A DNA stretch of 64,000 nucleotides from Croceimicrobium hydrocarbonivorans (GTDB taxonomy: Bacteria > Bacteroidota > Bacteroidia > Flavobacteriales > Schleiferiaceae), in contig NZ_CP060139.1 of the NCBI RefSeq assembly GCF_014524565.1, positions 1,929,501 through 1,993,500 on the forward strand, in the 5' to 3' direction. Position numbers and translations under genes: made by a program. The notes beneath the pieces were generated by a model. The model was not told the origin of the DNA. It did no database searches and worked only from the letters and a program-made list of their open reading frames with translations. Of this stretch, positions 50,462 through 59,197 are shown piece by piece; position 1 is the first letter of the stretch; every line of letters starts with the position of its first letter.

Positions 50462-52336
50462 ATGAATTACCTATCAGTTGAAAATATTGCCAAAGCCTAT
50501 GGAGCCCGGAAGCTTTTTGAAGGGGTTTCCTTTGGTTTGGCTGAGGGCGAAAAAGCAGCTTTGGTTGCCCGAAATGGAAGTGGTAAAACTACCCTCTTAC
50601 GACTCCTTGCGGGTATAGAAGCACCCGATACCGGTCGGGTTACTTTTAGGAAAGGAATTCGAGTGGAGTTTCTTAGTCAGGAACCAGATTTGGATCCCGA
50701 ACGCAGTATTATCGAAAGCGTATTGGCCGCCGAAAACCCCATGAGCAAGGCTTTAATTCAATATGAAGAAGCCCTGGAGAACATGGAGGACACCGAAGCT
50801 TATCAAAGGGCTTTCGACGCCATGGATCGGCTTAAAGCCTGGGATTTTGAAGGTCAGGTGCGCACGGTATTGGGTAAATTAGGACTGCATCAGGTAAAGC
50901 AAAAGATTAAGTCCCTTTCCGGTGGACAGAAGAAGCGGGTGGCCCTAGCCAAAATCCTTATTTCTTCACCAGATCTCCTAATCTTAGATGAGCCTACCAA
51001 CCACCTGGATTTGGATATGATCGAATGGCTCGAAACCTTTCTGAGCCAAAAGAGTATTACCCTCTTAATGGTAACTCACGATCGTTATTTCCTCGAGTCG
51101 GTATGTGATACGATCTTGGAATTGGAAGATGCGAAATTGTATCGCCATCCGGGTAATTACAGTAAGTTCTTAGAGCGTAAGGCAGAGCGTCAGGAGGTAG
51201 AAGCCACAAATGTGGATAAGGCCCGCAACTTGATGCGTAAGGAACTGGAGTGGATCCGTCGGCAACCCAAAGCGCGCGGCACTAAAAGCAAGGCCCGGAT
51301 TGATGCCTTTGATGATATAAAAAAGGAGGCGACCAAGGACCTTCGTGAAGATCAGCTCCAGCTGAATATTAAGATGACTCGCCTGGGCAGTAAGATTTTG
51401 GAAGTTCATAAACTGAAGAAGTCCTACGTGGATAAGCAGCTGATTGAAAACTTCAACTACGTTTTTAAGAAGGGCGAGAAAATAGGAATAGCCGGCGCCA
51501 ATGGATCAGGGAAATCAACCCTGCTTAGAATGCTAACCGGCCTAGAAGAACCCAGTGGAGGGAAGATCATAATCGGGGAAACAGTCCAATTTGGTTTCTA
51601 TACCCAAACGGGTCTCGAGCTTAAGGAAGATAAGCGGGTAATTGATGTAGTGAAGGATATTGCGGAGTACATTCCCCGTGAAGGCAAGGGGGGCGATTTA
51701 AGTGCTACACAGCTTTTAGACCGTTTTCTCTTTGATGGAGACAAGCAATATACCTACGTATCCAAATTGAGTGGTGGAGAGCGTCGCCGCTTATTCCTTT
51801 GTACCGTATTAATGGCCAATCCGAACTTTTTGATATTGGATGAGCCGACCAATGATCTGGATATTTTAACCCTCAATGTATTGGAAGATTTTCTGATGCA
51901 GTTTCCGGGTTGTGTATTGGTGGTTACCCATGATCGTTACTTCATGGATAAGATCTGCGATCACCTTTTTGCCTTTGAAGGAGAGGGTCAAATCAAGGAT
52001 TTTCCGGGGAATTATTCCGAGTATCGAGTGGCGCAAGTTGAAGAAGCCGCGCAACGCAAATTGCGGAATGAAAGCATGGTGAAAACCAAGGCTAAAGCGG
52101 TGGAAAAGCCCAAGGAGAAAACCAAGCTGACCTATGCAGAAAGGCTGGAATTTGAGGCTTTAGAAGCGGAAATTGAGGACCTGGAAACCCGACGCGAGAC
52201 CCTGGCCTCGCAATTAGAAGCGGCGGCTACGGATGCAGATAAAATCATGGAGCTCTCCTCGCAATTAGAAGCTATCCAATCCGAATTGGAGGAAAAGGAA
52301 ATGCGTTGGCTGGAGCTTAGCGAGTACGCCGAATAA
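50462..52336 (+). CDS. ABC-F family ATPase, Uup-like
   Basis: I use the ATG at 50462; a GTG lies one codon upstream. The product has 624 residues. Two ABC domains lie in tandem: the first has VARNGSGKTTLLRLLAG near residue 33 and LSGGQKKRVALAK, the second GANGSGKSTLLRML near 345 and LSGGERRRLFLC. Between them is an ABC_tran_Xtn-type linker. A C-terminal coiled coil (from about 530, KTKAKAVEKPKEKTKLTY, then Glu-rich helix) is typical of Uup, which binds branched DNA or ribosomes. There is no membrane domain, so it is not a transporter. Confidence 0.92.
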   Translation: MNYLSVENIAKAYGARKLFEGVSFGLAEGEKAALVARNGSGKTTLLRLLAGIEAPDTGRVTFRKGIRVEFLSQEPDLDPERSIIESVLAAENPMSKALIQYEEALENMEDTEAYQRAFDAMDRLKAWDFEGQVRTVLGKLGLHQVKQKIKSLSGGQKKRVALAKILISSPDLLILDEPTNHLDLDMIEWLETFLSQKSITLLMVTHDRYFLESVCDTILELEDAKLYRHPGNYSKFLERKAERQEVEATNVDKARNLMRKELEWIRRQPKARGTKSKARIDAFDDIKKEATKDLREDQLQLNIKMTRLGSKILEVHKLKKSYVDKQLIENFNYVFKKGEKIGIAGANGSGKSTLLRMLTGLEEPSGGKIIIGETVQFGFYTQTGLELKEDKRVIDVVKDIAEYIPREGKGGDLSATQLLDRFLFDGDKQYTYVSKLSGGERRRLFLCTVLMANPNFLILDEPTNDLDILTLNVLEDFLMQFPGCVLVVTHDRYFMDKICDHLFAFEGEGQIKDFPGNYSEYRVAQVEEAAQRKLRNESMVKTKAKAVEKPKEKTKLTYAERLEFEALEAEIEDLETRRETLASQLEAAATDADKIMELSSQLEAIQSELEEKEMRWLELSEYAE

Positions 52337-52338
52337 AA

Positions 52339-52368
52339 AAGCCCGAAAAGCAGAACTCTCCGGGCTTC
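52339..52368. terminator. Weak hairpin between the convergent ABC-F and msrA genes
   Basis: AAGCCCG and CGGGCTT arms (7 bp) around an 13-base loop. The plus-strand T-run is missing (CAC follows), but the minus-strand reading ends in TTTTTTATTC, so it fits a terminator for msrA. Confidence 0.5.
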
Positions 52369-52388
52369 ACTAATTCTATCAAACTTTA

Positions 52389-52949
52389 CTAAAACCGCTT
52401 GGTGTAAGTATGGCAATAGGGAGTGCCACCTTTCTTTTGGTAATAGTCGTGATGGTATTCTTCTTGCTCCTTGTAAAAAGTGGCACCACCCGTAATTTCG
52501 GTAGCTACACTAATGCCTTTGGCTTCTAATTGAGCTTTCAACTTTTCGGCAATCGCTTTTTGTTCGTCATTTAAATAGAAGATTGCAGTGCGATATTGAG
52601 TGCCAATATCCGGACCCTGACGATTTACCTGAGAGGGATCGTGGGTTTCAAAGAAAAGCTTGCAAAGGGTTTCATAGTCGGTTACTTCCGGATCATAGAT
52701 TACTTCTACGGTTTCGGCATGACCGGTTCTTCCAGTGCATACTTCTCTATATGTAGGGTTGGCAACATGCCCACCAGCATAACCTACATTGGTTTCAATT
52801 ACACCTTCCGCTTGTTGCATATAGTACTCGGTACCCCAATAGCAACCAGAGGCAAAGAGGGCACGGGCGTATTCTTTGGATTCACTCATTTTTTGGGCAT
52901 TTAAACTCAGTCCGATAAAGGAAATTAAAAGGATCAATATTTTTCGCAT
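52389..52949 (-). CDS. msrA: Peptide methionine sulfoxide reductase A, exported
   Basis: I choose the ATG at 52949 (186 residues) because a signal peptide (RKILILLISFIGLSLNAQ) starts there; ATGs at 52958 and TTG-like starts further up are possible. The catalytic motif GCYWGTEYYMQ, then GYAGGHVANPTYREVCTG, and GTQYRTAIFY are all present. The signal peptide places it in the periplasm or on the surface, where it repairs oxidised Met. It is convergent with the ABC-F gene. Confidence 0.93.
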   Translation of the reverse strand: MRKILILLISFIGLSLNAQKMSESKEYARALFASGCYWGTEYYMQQAEGVIETNVGYAGGHVANPTYREVCTGRTGHAETVEVIYDPEVTDYETLCKLFFETHDPSQVNRQGPDIGTQYRTAIFYLNDEQKAIAEKLKAQLEAKGISVATEITGGATFYKEQEEYHHDYYQKKGGTPYCHTYTKRF

Positions 52950-53047
52950 GGCTCGCATTTTTATACTAGACGAGAGCAAGCTCTTTTTGTTTCCGGAATT
53001 AAGCTTTTTTTAACGAATCCACTTGAACCCCAGAAAATAAAGAAATA

Positions 53048-54034
53048 TTAAACGATGCCTTTTTCCTGAAGCATTTCGGCAATCTGCACCGCATTGGTAG
53101 CAGCTCCTTTGCGCAGGTTATCCGCTACAATCCAAAGGTTCAGGGCATTTACCTTGCTTAAATCTCTACGAATACGACCTACGAAAACCTCATCCTTACC
53201 TTCGGCATAGCGGGGCATAGGATACTGGTTCACGTCGGTATTATCCTGGAGGCTAATTCCAGGGCTTTCCGCCAAAAGGCGTTTTAAATCGCTGATTTGA
53301 TATTCGGATTTAAACTCCAAATTCACACTTTCGCTATGCCCTCCTTTTACGGGAATACGCACGGCAGTAGCGGTTACGGCAATGGTTGGATCCAAAATTT
53401 TATGGGTTTCGTTCACCAATTTCATTTCTTCTTTGGTGTACCCGTTTTCCATAAATACATCACAGTGGGGCAAAGCATTTTCATGGATGGGATAAGGATA
53501 GGCCATTTCGCCACTCAGGCCTTGTTTTTCGTTTTCCAATTGCTGTACGGCCTTAACACCGGTGCCGGTAATACTTTGGTAAGTGCTAACCACCACGCGA
53601 TCAATACCATATTTACGATGCAAGGGAGCCAAAACCATTAACATCTGAATGGTGGAGCAATTAGGGTTGGCAATAATGTATTTGCCTTTTTCGAGGAGGT
53701 CCCCATTAATTTCAGGCACCACTAAAGGAATACCTTCCTCCATACGCCAAGCTGAGGAATTGTCGATTACATAACAACCTTGCTCAGCAAATTTCGGAGC
53801 CCACTCCAATGAAGTGCCTCCTCCGGCAGAAAATAGAGCCATGTCAGGTTTCGCTTCCAGGGCATCCTTCAGGCCAATAACCTTGAGTTTCTTATCGGCA
53901 AAAGCCACTTCCTTACCCTTCGACTTATCCGAAGCCACGGGCAGAATTTCATGATTCTCAAAACCTCTTTCGTGCAGAACCTGCAACATTACCTGACCAA
54001 CCATGCCGGTTGCGCCTACTACGGCTATTTTCAT
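53048..54034 (-). CDS. asd: Aspartate-semialdehyde dehydrogenase
   Basis: I use the ATG at 54034 (328 residues), since MKIAVVGATGMVGQ is the usual N-terminus. NADP-binding GATGMVG, catalytic Cys in NPNCSTIQM (about 126), substrate motif GGHSESVN and the late QIAEML tail are present. It reduces aspartyl phosphate to semialdehyde for Lys, Met and Thr synthesis. It stands alone, with its own -7 box. Confidence 0.97.
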   Translation of the reverse strand: MKIAVVGATGMVGQVMLQVLHERGFENHEILPVASDKSKGKEVAFADKKLKVIGLKDALEAKPDMALFSAGGGTSLEWAPKFAEQGCYVIDNSSAWRMEEGIPLVVPEINGDLLEKGKYIIANPNCSTIQMLMVLAPLHRKYGIDRVVVSTYQSITGTGVKAVQQLENEKQGLSGEMAYPYPIHENALPHCDVFMENGYTKEEMKLVNETHKILDPTIAVTATAVRIPVKGGHSESVNLEFKSEYQISDLKRLLAESPGISLQDNTDVNQYPMPRYAEGKDEVFVGRIRRDLSKVNALNLWIVADNLRKGAATNAVQIAEMLQEKGIV

Positions 54035-54052
54035 TCTTTTAAGTTTAAGCCG

Positions 54053-54060
54053 CAAAACTA
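54053..54060 (-). promoter_or_regulatory. -7 box of asd
   Basis: The minus strand reads TAGTTTTG, a TAnnTTTG match, 19 bases upstream of the asd ATG and in the 44-bp gap shared with the divergent lamin-tail gene. Confidence 0.5.
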
Positions 54061-54078
54061 AACCTAAAACCTGATTTT

Positions 54079-56634
54079 ATGATGCGATATCTATGGGCTC
54101 TATTGCCCCTTAGTCTTTGTGGCCAAAACTTAATTCATCAGGACTTTAGTGCTGGCCAATCATTAGACTCCCTCTGGCAGGGGGATCTCCAAAATTTTGA
54201 GTTTCGCGATTCAGCTTTAGCCTTAAACGATTCGGTGGCCGGGCAAAGCACGCTTTATCATACTTCGGGGGTAATGACGGCTGCTCGTTGGGATTTTCAT
54301 GGTCGGATGGACTTTAATCCCAGCAGCTCAAATTACCTGAAAATCGAAGTGATGCTCAGTCAATTACCGCCTGATAGCAGTCATTTTGGCTATTACCTTA
54401 AGCTGGGAGGGAACGCTCAAGATCAAATTCAATTCTACCGGCAGGATCCCAATGGCGATCAATTACTGGCAGCCTCAGCCGCAGATTATTTAGATCTAAA
54501 TACGGTTCAGTATCACATCAGCCTTAGGCGTAATGCCGATCTTCTGTGGGAACTTTATGCGGATACCGGTTCCTTTGAGCAATGGTATTTGCAGGCCAGT
54601 GTTAGGGATAGCAATCATCGTTTTAGTGCAGGTTTGGCTATGACATGCCACTATACCAAAACCCGCAGCACGAAATTCTATTTCGATAGCCTCTATGTTG
54701 TGGGTGCAGCCTATCCGGATAGTATCGCACCTGAGCTCATAAGCTGGAGCTTGAAGGGAGACAGTGCCCTGCAGTTGAATTTCTCTGAAAAGCTGGCTCC
54801 CCCTCAGCTTAGCGCCTTTGAAATTCAACAAGGAATACAATTGGCTAGCTTGGAATGGCAGGCTCATAATCCGCATGAGCTGATGCTCCATTTCAAAGAT
54901 CCATTACTTCCAAATCAGCCTATTCTTTTGCGGATAGAAAAGCTATCCGATCTATTCGGGAATCATTATTCTGATAGCCTCAACCTACTTTATCGCCAAG
55001 TTTTAGCTGGGGAACTCCGCATTAATGAAATCATGGCCGATCCTAGTCCCAAAGTGGACTTGAACCCCAATAGCTTTCCGGAAGTGGAGTTTATCGAATT
55101 GATTAATGTTTCGCAACTGGCGATTCCCATGGATCAAATTGAGATACAAATTGGAGAGCGTCTTTATTCTTGCCCTCCCTTTTGGCTGCAGCCTGATTCC
55201 TTCCTAATACTTAGCGCTGCCAATACTGCGGTCTATTGGCCAGCGCAGATCCCGGTTCTGGGCTTAAATTGGTCAAGTTCGGCTCTTACGAATGATGGTA
55301 ATCGTATCACACTTTATAGTTCTGAGGCCGAAGAAATTGAATCCCTGCATTACAGTTCAGACTGGTATCAGGAGGCCCTGAAGGCAGAAGGAGGTTGGAG
55401 TTTGGAAAGGAAAGATCCCTCTTCCGATTGTCATACTATCTGGAATTGGCAGGCGAGCCAAGATCCTTCCGGGGCCAGTCCCGGCCGAAGGAACTCTATT
55501 GCTGATGTTTATCACGATAGCCTCAAAGCACAAGTCTTAGCCTTAAAAATCCCATCACCCTTTGAAATTCAAATCGATTTTAACCGCAGTTTATTCGGCC
55601 TTGGTCCCTGGCAAATAGATCCCCCAATTTTAATTGATAGCCTGGCCTTATCCCAAGAGGGGAAAAGCCATCACATCTATTTATCCCAAGCTCTGGAAGA
55701 AGGGCTTTTATATCGGGTTTTTACCGAAGAAGGCTTGGTGGACTGCCGCAATCAAATCTATCAGCCGGATAGCTTAAAAGTCGGCTTAGCCTTAAAACCC
55801 CAGCCTGGTCAGCTGCGCATTTCCGAAGTTCTCTTTAACCCATATCCCAAAGGGAAGGACTTTGTTGAAATTAGGAATTTAGGTCCCGGTTTTGTGGATT
55901 TAGCCGATCTGCGTTTGGCTAGCTGGAATTCCGAATTGCAAGAGGCGATTGATGCCAAGGTCCTAAGCCTAGAGCATCGACTTATAGCAGCAGACTCTTG
56001 CCTGGTATTGGCCACTGAGGCAGCAGCACTCCATGCATTTTACCAACTCAGAGAAGCGAATTTTCAGGCGGTAGCAGAGCTCCCCTCCATGCCGGATGAA
56101 GGATTGGAACTGGTCTTGATGCGCTCCGATTTCGAAATTTTAGATCGCGTTTTTCTCAGTGAAGAATCGCATGCTCCCTTCTTAAGTTCTGGCGAGGGAG
56201 TCAGTTTATATCGGCTCGATTTTCAGCAAAATGCTTTGCGATTAGATCAATGGCAAAGTAGCCCTGCCACTTGGGATTATGCGACTCCCGGTTGGTGTCC
56301 GGATATTAAACGGAATATTGCCTCTAAAGTCCAATGGCAAGCCTATCCAGAATACCTAAGCCCAAATGGAGATGGCTATCGCGATTATTTGGAGCTCCAT
56401 TATAATCTGGCAAAAGATGCCTGGATTCAGATTCACATTTATGATCGCCAGGGTAATTTGCAGAAGGAGATAATTGCCGGAGATCAAGCGAGTGCTGAGG
56501 GCTTCGTGGTATGGCAAGGTCAGGATGAAGGTGGGCAATTATGTGCGGCCGGCGTCTACCTAGCTTATTTGGAATATCGTTTTGCCGATGGTGAAATGGG
56601 TCGTGCACGTTGCAGCTTCGTATTAAGTCATTAA
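54079..56634 (+). CDS. Secreted protein with two lamin-tail domains and FlgD-like C-terminus
   Basis: The product has 851 residues with a short signal peptide (ending LSLCGQ). Order: a concanavalin/LamG-like region (about 20-210), an SbsA Ig-like domain (about 214-305), a first lamin-tail domain (from 311, GELRINEIMADPSP), a second Ig-like domain (about 483-570), a second lamin-tail domain (from 577, GQLRISEVLFNPYPKG), and a FlgD-like end (from 756, EYLSPNGDGYRDYLELHY) that resembles C-terminal domains of secreted Bacteroidota proteins. No catalytic residues are evident; I infer a surface adhesin or scaffold. Confidence 0.8.
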   Translation: MMRYLWALLPLSLCGQNLIHQDFSAGQSLDSLWQGDLQNFEFRDSALALNDSVAGQSTLYHTSGVMTAARWDFHGRMDFNPSSSNYLKIEVMLSQLPPDSSHFGYYLKLGGNAQDQIQFYRQDPNGDQLLAASAADYLDLNTVQYHISLRRNADLLWELYADTGSFEQWYLQASVRDSNHRFSAGLAMTCHYTKTRSTKFYFDSLYVVGAAYPDSIAPELISWSLKGDSALQLNFSEKLAPPQLSAFEIQQGIQLASLEWQAHNPHELMLHFKDPLLPNQPILLRIEKLSDLFGNHYSDSLNLLYRQVLAGELRINEIMADPSPKVDLNPNSFPEVEFIELINVSQLAIPMDQIEIQIGERLYSCPPFWLQPDSFLILSAANTAVYWPAQIPVLGLNWSSSALTNDGNRITLYSSEAEEIESLHYSSDWYQEALKAEGGWSLERKDPSSDCHTIWNWQASQDPSGASPGRRNSIADVYHDSLKAQVLALKIPSPFEIQIDFNRSLFGLGPWQIDPPILIDSLALSQEGKSHHIYLSQALEEGLLYRVFTEEGLVDCRNQIYQPDSLKVGLALKPQPGQLRISEVLFNPYPKGKDFVEIRNLGPGFVDLADLRLASWNSELQEAIDAKVLSLEHRLIAADSCLVLATEAAALHAFYQLREANFQAVAELPSMPDEGLELVLMRSDFEILDRVFLSEESHAPFLSSGEGVSLYRLDFQQNALRLDQWQSSPATWDYATPGWCPDIKRNIASKVQWQAYPEYLSPNGDGYRDYLELHYNLAKDAWIQIHIYDRQGNLQKEIIAGDQASAEGFVVWQGQDEGGQLCAAGVYLAYLEYRFADGEMGRARCSFVLSH

Positions 56635-56644
56635 TTTTCCGATT

Positions 56645-57358
56645 ATGATCAGTTTACAACAGATTCAACAAGTCCTTTTTTTAGACATAGAAACCGTAAG
56701 TTCTCATGCCGAATTCGAGCAAATGAGTGAGGACTGGCAGGGGCTTTGGGCCGATAAGACCCGTTTTCAGCGGCAGGAGGAAAGTCCGGCCGAATTCTAT
56801 CCTAAACGTGCCGCTATCTTGGCCGAGTTTGGCAAAGTGGTTTGCATATCCTGCGCCTTCTTCAGCTTGCAAAATGGTCAATGGGAATTACGTATGAAGA
56901 GCTTTTGCGATTCGGATGAGGTACAGCTCTTGCAAGATTTTGCCCAGCTTTTGGAGCGTCTGCCCAATTTCAGACTTTGCGCACATAATGGTAAGGAATT
57001 CGACTTCCCCTACCTCAGTAGAAGGATGATTAGTCATGGTATTAAACTTCCGGGTCAACTCAATAATGCCGGTAAAAAACCCTGGGAAGTTCCCCATATC
57101 GATACCATGGAACTCTGGAAATTTGGGGACTATAAAAGCTTTACCAGTCTTAAACTATTGGCTGCTCTATTTGGAATTCCCAGTCCTAAGGATGATATCG
57201 ATGGTTCGCAGGTAGGAGCAGTGTACTGGCAGGAACAGGATTTGGACCGCATCCGAGTTTATTGCGAAAAGGATGTTGTAACGCTGGTGAAGGTCTTTAT
57301 ACAGATCACTCAGGCGGAAGTCCCGATGGATTTTGAAGTTTACAATAATCAGCAGTAG
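56645..57358 (+). CDS. 3'-5' exonuclease, DnaQ/PolB-exonuclease-like
   Basis: The product has 237 residues. The ribonuclease-H-like core has the three acidic motifs: FLDIETVS (near residue 14), AHNGKEFDFPYLSRRM, and YCEKDVVTLVKVF near the end. This is the family of predicted PolB-like 3'-5' exonucleases, common in Bacteroidota. It is only 10 bases after the lamin-tail gene. The likely role is trimming DNA or RNA 3' ends. Confidence 0.9.
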   Translation: MISLQQIQQVLFLDIETVSSHAEFEQMSEDWQGLWADKTRFQRQEESPAEFYPKRAAILAEFGKVVCISCAFFSLQNGQWELRMKSFCDSDEVQLLQDFAQLLERLPNFRLCAHNGKEFDFPYLSRRMISHGIKLPGQLNNAGKKPWEVPHIDTMELWKFGDYKSFTSLKLLAALFGIPSPKDDIDGSQVGAVYWQEQDLDRIRVYCEKDVVTLVKVFIQITQAEVPMDFEVYNNQQ

Positions 57359-57409
57359 ACTAGGTCTTGCAGTGTTCCTTTTGTAATTTGCTCTTACAAA
57401 GGATCATTT

Positions 57410-59197
57410 ATGGCCGATTTCCACCAGTATCCGCATGGACTTATTGGCAACTGCGCGTACTTAGCTCTGATTAATAAGGACACCAATATTGATTGGATGT
57501 GCTTGCCTCGCTTCGACTCTTCTTTCGTTTTTGGAGCCTTAATTGCCGGTGAAAAGGGAGGGGAATTCTCCATTAAACCCGCTGAAGGTGAATATCTGGT
57601 TCGCCAGGAGTACCGCAACAACACCAACATTTTAGAGACCGAAGTTAACCAAGGCTCTGATGCTTATAAGGTGATTGATATGGCTCCGCGTTTTATGCAA
57701 ACCGATCGCTATTATCGGCCTTTAATGCTGGTGCGAAAAATAGAGCCAATACGGGGATTGCCAAGAGTAAAAGTACGTTGCCGCCCAACCGGGGATTACG
57801 GCAAGAAACAATTGGATAGAGAACGCGGTAGTAATCACCTGCGCTTTTTTGGCTTGGATGAAAGCTTGCGCTTAACCACCGACATACCTCTCAATTATAT
57901 TATTGAAGAGCGGGAGTTTGTGGTGGATCGTCCTTTCTATTTGTTCCTTACCTACGGTGCTCCCTTAGAAGGTGAAATCGTAAAAACCGCAGAAAACTTT
58001 CTTAGCCAGACTACAAAGTACTGGCAGCGTTGGGTAAAGTCGACCAGTATTGGCAAGCTTTTTCAGAAAGAAGTAATTCGTTCTGCCTTAACCTTAAAGA
58101 TCTGCCAGTATGAGGATACCGGTGCCATTGTAGCCGCGCCTACGACCTCTTTGCCAGAGATTAATGGCGGTGGAAGAAATTGGGATTATCGCTTTTCCTG
58201 GATGCGCGATACCTTCTATACTCTGAATGCCTTTAACCATATTGGTCACTTTGAGGAAATGGAGAAATACTTTTCCTTTTTGGCCAATATCCCCATGCAT
58301 GAAAAGGATAAAATTCAACCGCTTTACGGTATTGTAGGTCAAAGTAAGTTGACGGAAGAAATACTCGACCTGCCAGGTTATATGGGTAATAACCGACCGG
58401 TGCGCATTGGTAATGATGCCTATACTCATATCCAGAACGATGTGTACGGTCAGATTCTCTTAGCCATTTTACCGCTTTATGTAGACCGTCGCTTTAACAA
58501 TTTTAGCAGCGCCAGTTCCGAGCAATTGGTCATGTCGGTATTGGAAAAAATTGAACGCACTATTAATGATCCGGATGCCGGTTTATGGGAGTTCCGAGGG
58601 ATGGCCTTAAAGCATACTTATACTAATTTATTTCAGTGGGCAGGCAGCGCTGCGGCCGCAAAGATGGCCGAGCAATTTGAACATCCGAATTTAGCGCGAA
58701 TGGCGCAGGCCTTGCAAAAACGAGCGGCTGCTAATATTGAAAAAACCTACTCGGCCGAAAGAAGGGCCTACACTCATGCTATCAATTCGCCCCATTTGGA
58801 TGCCAGCACCTTGCAACTCATTCTGATGAATTACATTCCGCATGATTCACAAAAAGCGCGGGATCATCTAAAGGCCCTGGAGTCGGAGCTTAAGGTGGGT
58901 AAAGGATTATTCTTCCGCTACATTCACGAAGATGATTTTGGAAAGCCCGAAAACACCTTTATGATTTGTGGTTTTTGGTATGCTGAGGCTCTGGCCTGTG
59001 TAGGCCGAATTGATGAAGCCTGTGAAGCATTTGAAGAGCTTTGTAATTATGGAAACCACCTAGGGCTTTTTGCTGAGGATATTGATCCCGAAACGGGCAG
59101 TCAATGGGGGAACTTCCCTCAGGCCTATAGCCATGTGGGTCTGGTAAATGCTGCTTATCGGATTAACAATAAGATTAACGAACCCAATTTTCTTTAA
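57410..59197 (+). CDS. Glycoside hydrolase family 15 (trehalase/glucoamylase-like)
   Basis: The product has 595 residues with the two-part GH15 layout: an N-terminal beta-sandwich (YPHGLIGNCAYLALINKD, then WMCLPRFDS) and an (alpha/alpha)6 barrel from about 220. The barrel carries GGGRNWDYRFSWMRDTFYT and a later ENTFMICGFWYAEALA, both canonical for the bacterial trehalase/glucoamylase branch. No signal peptide, so it is cytosolic. It converges on the trehalose synthase gene, with the TAA stops sharing bases 59194-59197. Trehalose degradation is the most economical role. Confidence 0.9.
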   Translation: MADFHQYPHGLIGNCAYLALINKDTNIDWMCLPRFDSSFVFGALIAGEKGGEFSIKPAEGEYLVRQEYRNNTNILETEVNQGSDAYKVIDMAPRFMQTDRYYRPLMLVRKIEPIRGLPRVKVRCRPTGDYGKKQLDRERGSNHLRFFGLDESLRLTTDIPLNYIIEEREFVVDRPFYLFLTYGAPLEGEIVKTAENFLSQTTKYWQRWVKSTSIGKLFQKEVIRSALTLKICQYEDTGAIVAAPTTSLPEINGGGRNWDYRFSWMRDTFYTLNAFNHIGHFEEMEKYFSFLANIPMHEKDKIQPLYGIVGQSKLTEEILDLPGYMGNNRPVRIGNDAYTHIQNDVYGQILLAILPLYVDRRFNNFSSASSEQLVMSVLEKIERTINDPDAGLWEFRGMALKHTYTNLFQWAGSAAAAKMAEQFEHPNLARMAQALQKRAAANIEKTYSAERRAYTHAINSPHLDASTLQLILMNYIPHDSQKARDHLKALESELKVGKGLFFRYIHEDDFGKPENTFMICGFWYAEALACVGRIDEACEAFEELCNYGNHLGLFAEDIDPETGSQWGNFPQAYSHVGLVNAAYRINNKINEPNFL